Of a stretch of 16,845 bases of DNA, positions 14,784 to 16,845 are shown in pieces. Position 1 is the first letter of the stretch. Every line of letters starts with the position of its first letter. Source of the DNA: Turicibacter sp. UBA7094. Its GTDB lineage: Bacteria > Bacillota_I > Bacilli_A > MOL361 > Turicibacteraceae. Below the pieces are notes generated by a model. The model had not been told where the DNA came from and ran no database searches. It was given only the letters and a program-made list of their open reading frames with translations. The translations under genes were made by a program, and so were the position numbers. The stretch lies in NCBI GenBank assembly GCA_002493395.1, contig DKYS01000057.1:1-16845 (forward strand). The letters run 5' to 3'.

Positions 14784-14922
14784 ACCGAGGAGGCTTCTAA
14801 TTAGGAGGGATGGACTCGGCGGAAAGATAGATGGGATATAATATGAATTAATTATCATTTGCTAGATTAGGGGAAGTTTTTTCAAAACTATACTGATAAA
14901 CTCGTTATGAGTCTAATATTAT

Positions 14923-14931
14923 TGCTATAAT
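14923..14931 (+). promoter_or_regulatory. Extended -10 promoter of the small membrane-protein gene
   Basis: TGCTATAAT is a perfect extended -10, identical to that at 4353-4361. No good -35 is seen at 16-18 bp. Transcription would start near 14938, only some 24 nt before the ATG. Confidence 0.55.
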
Positions 14932-14961
14932 AAAGTTAATATTAGAAAAGTAGGTGGAATA

Positions 14962-15300
14962 ATGTCGTTGACGTACGGTTTGTTATGTATAGTTATTGTC
15001 TTTATTGGGTTGTTTTATTATCTTATTCAATCTAAAAAAATAAATTTTCGCGGAAAAAAACGGATTATTCAGGTAGAAATTATTTTTAATATGGTTATGG
15101 TTCTATTATTAATCATTAGTGGCGGAATAGGATTTGTTACGTGTCTTTTTTTGTTTTTATTGTTATGTAGCGGTTTATTTTATTATGTGTATGGAGCTAA
15201 ATCAGAAAAAATCGGTTTTATAGGAGGCTTATTTTGTACTTTCTTTTTATTTGTTTTTCTTATTCTCCAATTTTGGATTTATGGCACAAGTTTTAATTAA
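14962..15300 (+). CDS. Small four-helix membrane protein, unknown function
   Basis: 112-aa very hydrophobic protein that I do not recognise. Four membrane segments are visible at about residues 3-22, 36-55, 57-77 and 85-107. A basic stretch, KKINFRGKKR (25-34), follows the first helix and predicts a cytoplasmic loop there. Cysteines at 9, 60, 69 and 92 lie in or near helices. The ribosome-binding site AGGTGG (14952-14957) and the extended -10 support a real gene. It stands alone between the fab-operon terminator and the M23 peptidase gene, in the same direction as both. No catalytic motif is visible. Confidence 0.7.
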   Translation: MSLTYGLLCIVIVFIGLFYYLIQSKKINFRGKKRIIQVEIIFNMVMVLLLIISGGIGFVTCLFLFLLLCSGLFYYVYGAKSEKIGFIGGLFCTFFLFVFLILQFWIYGTSFN

Positions 15301-15368
15301 AATAGGAATATATGTATGAAAAAGGTAAAGGTAGAACGCGTGGATATTGAATATGATATTTTTAAAAT

Positions 15369-15377
15369 TGGTATACT
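15369..15377 (+). promoter_or_regulatory. Extended -10 candidate promoter of the M23 peptidase gene
   Basis: TGGTATACT fits an extended -10 (TGn-TATACT). A TTGAAT at 15347-15352 is 19 bp away, longer than ideal. Transcription would start near 15384, leaving a leader of about 110 nt. Confidence 0.45.
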
Positions 15378-15494
15378 ATTATTAGTGTATTAGTAAAGAG
15401 GAAATGATAAATGATTTGAGAATTCTCTCAAGGAATAAATGATTTTTTCTTTTTTATTAATAAAATAAAATCAATTTTGAAAATGGGTGAAATT

Positions 15495-16454
15495 ATGAAG
15501 CGCAGACTTTTAGTACCATTGTTCTTATTTGTTATGGTGACCATTCCTAACCTCATTGTCCATGCCGATGATAGTAATCACGAAGCTCGAATGAACATGT
15601 ATAAGAAGTATGAATTAACATCGGGTGTGCCATGGTATGAAATTGCGGCTATCGACCAATATGAAAGAAATACATATAAATTTAAAGAAGGTTCAGATAA
15701 GTTGAAGTATGACACTATTTCTATCTTTATTACGAATGAACGTTGGTCAGGTCCTGAGAACCCATATTATTACGATAATGATTGTTATACAATTAACTTA
15801 TTTGGCGGAATCGGAAAAGACGGAGATGGGGATGGAATCGTGGATATTAATAACGAAGAGGACGTTATGTATACTATGGTGGAGTATATAAGATCATTTG
15901 ATAATTTTAAAGAAGCATTAATCTCATATTATCAAAAAGACGAGACTGTTAAAATTATTGAAGAGATTGCGACTTTATTTAAACATTTTGACACCATTGT
16001 TTTAGATAAGCGCTCACTCCCAGTTTCTAAAAATTACAGTTATAGTTATCAAGATAATTACGGAACTGCCAGAAGTTGGGGAGGCGCTCGTTCGCATGAG
16101 GGAATTGATATCTTTGCCAATTATTCAACACCAGTTCTATCTACGGCGTATGGTGTAGTTGAAATTATGGGATGGAATGATTATGGTGGATATAGAATAG
16201 GAATTAGGGATATTTATAATACGTATCAATACTATGCTCATTTACAAGGATATGAAGGGGATTTAAAAGAAGGGGATATTGTGGAGCCTGGTCAAGTCAT
16301 AGGATATGTTGGAAGTACGGGATATGGTAAAGAGGGAACCAGTGGTAAGTTTCCACCTCATTTACACTTCGGTTTATATAAATATGATGGACGCTGTGAG
16401 TGGGCTTTTAATCCTTATCCTCATTTACGTCGCTGGGAAAAAGAAGATCAGTAA
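15495..16454 (+). CDS. Secreted M23 endopeptidase, LytH-like, with lysozyme-like N-terminal domain
   Basis: 319-aa exported peptidoglycan hydrolase. Residues 1-24 form a signal peptide (MKRRLLVPLFLFVMV..., cleavage near VHA). The C-terminal M23 domain (about 180-310) has the zinc ligands His201 and Asp205 (HEGID) and His291 (HLHF, with catalytic His289), plus His249 in YYAHL. The middle region (GVPWYEIAAIDQYERN at 44-59, NLFGGIGKDGDGDGIVD at 101-117) resembles a lysozyme/SLT-like fold, with Glu57 where such enzymes keep their catalytic Glu. The whole pattern recalls LytH of Bacillus, a sporulation L-Ala-D-Glu endopeptidase, but the sporulation role is inference. In-frame TTG (15477) and ATG (15483) starts lie upstream; the ATG at 15495 is preferred because GGGTGA (15485-15490) precedes it and the signal peptide then begins properly. 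Confidence 0.82.
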   Translation: MKRRLLVPLFLFVMVTIPNLIVHADDSNHEARMNMYKKYELTSGVPWYEIAAIDQYERNTYKFKEGSDKLKYDTISIFITNERWSGPENPYYYDNDCYTINLFGGIGKDGDGDGIVDINNEEDVMYTMVEYIRSFDNFKEALISYYQKDETVKIIEEIATLFKHFDTIVLDKRSLPVSKNYSYSYQDNYGTARSWGGARSHEGIDIFANYSTPVLSTAYGVVEIMGWNDYGGYRIGIRDIYNTYQYYAHLQGYEGDLKEGDIVEPGQVIGYVGSTGYGKEGTSGKFPPHLHFGLYKYDGRCEWAFNPYPHLRRWEKEDQ

Positions 16455-16470
16455 AACTGTTTTTTTATTG

Positions 16471-16503
16471 AGACGCCCTAAACAATTTTGGGTGTCTTTT
16501 TTT
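16471..16503 (+). terminator. Rho-independent terminator of the M23 peptidase gene
   Basis: AGACGCCC (16471-16478) pairs with GGGTGTCT (16490-16497), with one G-U pair; the pairing can be extended toward the loop by AAA/TTT after one mismatch. A run of seven T follows the stem, counting its last base. It starts 16 bp after the stop codon. Confidence 0.87.
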
Positions 16504-16654
16504 ATGGCGGTTCAAGAGATGACGTACAATAAGATCAGTTGCACAGAGACCGTAGATTTAAATTTTAAAAATAAGGACGGATACTAATTTTTAGGGGGGG
16601 ACCCATAGTGTTTATGTCTGATATTAAAAATAATAAAAAAGTTTTAAAAAAGTG

Positions 16655-16683
16655 TTGACCTTTATTTGAGGGCATGGTATTAT
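16655..16683 (+). promoter_or_regulatory. Promoter of the tRNA genes
   Basis: TTGACC (16655-16660), a 17-bp spacer and TATTAT (16678-16683), the latter preceded by TGG as an extended -10. Transcription would begin near 16690, about 24 nt before tRNA-Ser. The interval 16504-16654 holds no credible gene; a run of seven G at 16594-16600 is its only odd feature. Confidence 0.8.
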
Positions 16684-16713
16684 AAATGTGTGGTCAGGAG
16701 TGATCAAATAAAT

Positions 16714-16804
16714 GGAGCAGTACTCAAGTGGCTGAAGAGGTGCCCCTGCTAAGGGTATAGGTCGGGCAACCGGCGCGAGGGTTCAAATCCCTCCTGCTCC
16801 GCCA
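16714..16804 (+). tRNA. tRNA-Ser (anticodon GCU)
   Basis: 91-nt gene including an encoded CCA end. The acceptor arm GGAGCAG pairs with CTGCTCC, followed by G and CCA. The anticodon loop CTGCTAA gives anticodon GCT (16748-16750), which reads AGC and AGU. The long variable arm (TAGGTCGGGCAACCGGC region) marks a class II tRNA, and GGTTCAAATCC is the T-arm. Family and anticodon are clear. Confidence 0.96.
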
Positions 16805-16823
16805 TTATAAAAAAGTGTTGTAT

Positions 16824-16845
16824 GGCCCGTTGGTGAAGCGGTTTA
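16824..16845 (+). tRNA. tRNA-Glu, partial (5' end only, continues beyond the window)
   Basis: GGCCCGTTGGTGAAGCGGTTTA closely matches the acceptor 5' strand and D-arm of Bacillus-type tRNA-Glu. The anticodon lies beyond the window, so identity rests on the 5' sequence alone. It lies 19 bp after tRNA-Ser and is presumably in the same transcript. Confidence 0.75.

Noticed and set aside
15316..15393. 25-codon ORF (starts MKKVKVERVD) with AGGA 8 nt upstream, between the small membrane protein and the M23 gene.
   Set aside because: It overlaps the likely M23 promoter, ends in a plain hydrophobic stretch and has no visible promoter of its own. It could be a small peptide, but nothing beyond a weak ribosome-binding site supports it.
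16306..16587. Overlapping plus-strand ORF across the end of the M23 gene and its terminator.
   Set aside because: It reads out of frame through a clear M23 domain and a terminator hairpin, and has no family motif.
16594..16600. Run of seven G upstream of the tRNA promoter, considered as a functional element.
   Set aside because: It is a single homopolymer with no paired arm or partner; it may be a phase-variable tract in principle, but no gene uses it here.

Overview
The window is AT-rich chromosomal DNA with strong Shine-Dalgarno sites, TTGACA/TATAAT-type promoters, FabK rather than FabI as enoyl-ACP reductase, a Gram-positive-style M23 wall hydrolase and a CCA-encoding tRNA-Ser gene. These point to a low-GC Bacillota (Firmicute). 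A gut genus such as Turicibacter, or a relative among the Erysipelotrichia or Clostridia, would fit, but that is an impression and not a demonstrated assignment. No insertion sequence, phage gene, CRISPR array or other mobile element was seen.

Layout. (1) 1-2726: an AI-2E-family permease with its own terminator, then a secreted internalin-like leucine-rich-repeat protein with two tandem Ig-like domains. (2) 2709-3883, minus strand: a two-gene unit made of a uracil-DNA-glycosylase-superfamily protein and a GNAT acetyltransferase. It converges on the LRR gene and shares a bidirectional terminator with it. (3) 3884-4440: a 557-bp gene-free divergent region holding the promoter and putative operator of the lipid genes. 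(4) 4441-5508: a FabK/nitronate-monooxygenase-family flavoprotein with a Cys-rich C-terminal tail and its own promoter. (5) 5641-14717: an apparently single fatty-acid-synthesis operon, accB-accC-accD-accA-fabH-fabK-fabD-fabG-fabF-fabZ, closed by a long hairpin terminator. (6) 14785-16503: a small four-helix membrane protein and a secreted LytH-like M23 endopeptidase. (7) 16655-16845: a strong promoter, tRNA-Ser(GCU), and the 5' end of a tRNA-Glu that runs off the window.

Together the operon genes encode acetyl-CoA carboxylase (AccABCD makes malonyl-CoA), malonyl transfer to ACP (FabD), initiation (FabH), and the elongation cycle FabF-FabG-FabZ-FabK. All catalytic residues checked are present. 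The acyl carrier protein gene is absent from the cluster, and so is a fabT or fapR regulator. Both lipid promoters nevertheless carry the same perfect palindrome, TTTGA-N3-TCAAA, which matches the operator type used by the MarR-family repressor FabT of streptococci and enterococci. This is the clearest regulatory signal in the window. I found no convincing wholly novel system. The best leads are this inferred FabT-like regulon, the second FabK-like protein with a four-cysteine tail, the UDG-like protein with an unusual active-site motif, and the LRR protein whose C-terminus stops just after an LPXTG-like sequence.
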